A stretch of DNA of 64,000 nt from Pyrinomonadaceae bacterium (GTDB lineage Bacteria; Acidobacteriota; Blastocatellia; Pyrinomonadales; Pyrinomonadaceae). This document shows positions 63,502-64,000 of the stretch, one piece after another. Below the pieces are notes generated by a model. It was given only the letters and a program-made list of their open reading frames with translations. It had not been told where the DNA came from and did no database searches. Where the stretch lies: contig JAIBCB010000003.1 of the NCBI GenBank assembly GCA_019694355.1, forward strand, positions 372,001 through 436,000, in the 5' to 3' direction. Made by a program: the position numbers and the translations under genes. Numbering within the stretch: position 1 is the first letter of the stretch; each line of letters starts with the position of its first letter.

Positions 63502-64000
63502 ATGCCATTGAATTCATACGTAGCACCCGACGCACAGATCGAGACCGCTGCACTTCACTCGGGAACAGAACCCGATCCCACGACCGGCGCCATCCTGACG
63601 CCGATATATCAAACGACGACATACCGCCAGAATGCCGTCGGCAGCGACAAAGGCTACACATATAGCCGTGCGGGCAACCCGACGGTCAAGGCGCTTGAAG
63701 ACCGCATTGCAACGCTCGAAAAGGCCGAGCACGCGACGTGTTTTTCTTCCGGCCTGGCCGCAACTAACGCACTTTTCCTGACACTTCTGAAAGCAGGCGA
63801 CCGCATCGTCGTCTCGGATGTGTGTTACGGCGGAACGGTTCGGCTGCTCGAACAGATACTCGTAAAATTCGGCGTTGAGGCGGAATTCGTCGATACCTCG
63901 GATGAGGCAAAACTCACCGAAAGCCTTCAAAAACCCGCTGCTCTCGTCTTTATCGAAACACCTGCGAATCCGACCCTAAAGCTCACCGACATCGCCCTCG
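63502..64000 (+). CDS. Cystathionine gamma-synthase-type PLP enzyme, 5' part
   Basis: Open from ATG 63502 (AAGGAG seven bases upstream) to the window end; 166 residues visible, 3' end missing. Trans-sulfuration enzyme of the Cys/Met-metabolism PLP family: TPIYQTTTY, YSRAGNPTVKALEDRIATLE and CFSSGLAATNALFL (PLP-phosphate region). Members make cystathionine, homocysteine or methanethiol; the fine function (MetB, MetZ, methionine gamma-lyase) needs the missing part. Control by a SAM riboswitch favours methionine biosynthesis. Confidence 0.93.
   Translation, partial: MPLNSYVAPDAQIETAALHSGTEPDPTTGAILTPIYQTTTYRQNAVGSDKGYTYSRAGNPTVKALEDRIATLEKAEHATCFSSGLAATNALFLTLLKAGDRIVVSDVCYGGTVRLLEQILVKFGVEAEFVDTSDEAKLTESLQKPAALVFIETPANPTLKLTDIAL

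Noticed and set aside
1..64000. tRNA, rRNA, CRISPR, insertion sequence or prophage
   Set aside because: None was seen on either strand by eye: no cloverleaf with a plausible T-loop, no regular direct-repeat array, no transposase or integrase motif.

Overview
The window is about 64 kb of bacterial chromosome with dense, short-spaced genes. The gene content points to Acidobacteriota, probably class Blastocatellia (Pyrinomonadaceae-like). This is inference from a VWA protein of the acidobacterial type, a large Oar-like TonB-dependent receptor with a carboxypeptidase-regulatory domain, and several secreted proteins without a clear family. No rRNA, tRNA, CRISPR array, intact insertion sequence or prophage was seen.

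Layout. 1-2.3 kb: end of a polytopic membrane protein and a LolA-like secreted protein. 2.3-7.5 kb (minus): Dps under a palindromic operator, then a type IV pilus / type II secretion inner-membrane module (PilN, PilO, an IPT-GspC/PilP-like protein, a pseudopilin) preceded by a VWA protein. 7.7-14.1 kb: a protein-quality-control block (Hsp20, ClpB, GrpE, and a ClpA/ClpC-like unfoldase without its pore-loop tyrosines). 14.2-18 kb: a TonB-domain secreted protein facing an RNase E/G with a very large disordered insert inside its S1 domain. 18.5-23 kb: an exo-proof-reading family A polymerase lacking the 5' nuclease, a zinc-ribbon coiled-coil protein, an Nfu-type Fe-S carrier, a small membrane protein and PrmC. 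23-26.5 kb: exopolysaccharide genes. 26.5-28.5 kb: DUF4149, GrdB-like and DUF2585 proteins. 28.5-30.9 kb: an accessory, repeat-rich patch with a decayed RHS fragment between two small orphan genes. 30.9-33.2 kb: a VanX-like dipeptidase, a secreted protein and a PilZ protein. 33.7-43.3 kb: the Oar-like receptor, a glycosyltransferase, an M14 carboxypeptidase, RecN, asparaginase and a GNAT protein. 43.3-51 kb: an NfnAB-like fusion flavoprotein, a lipid trio (ACP, KAS, acyltransferase) and a desaturase. 51-57.7 kb: a two-component system, a PD-(D/E)XK-like protein, an SGNH hydrolase, a thioesterase and an ABC exporter. 57.8-64 kb: a VIT-VWA protein carrying plug-like and TonB-like segments, a 3D-domain protein, a second PilZ protein, a saccharopine-dehydrogenase-like protein, and a trans-sulfuration gene behind a SAM-II-type riboswitch with an intrinsic terminator.

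The best leads are the Clp unfoldase with altered pore loops, the SAM-II aptamer joined to a terminator, the VIT-VWA-plug-TonB chimera, the PD-(D/E)XK protein, the NfnAB-like fusion with a new N-terminal region, and the repeated FERI-(A/S)-D motif in the RNase E insert. All functions are read from sequence motifs; no database search was possible.
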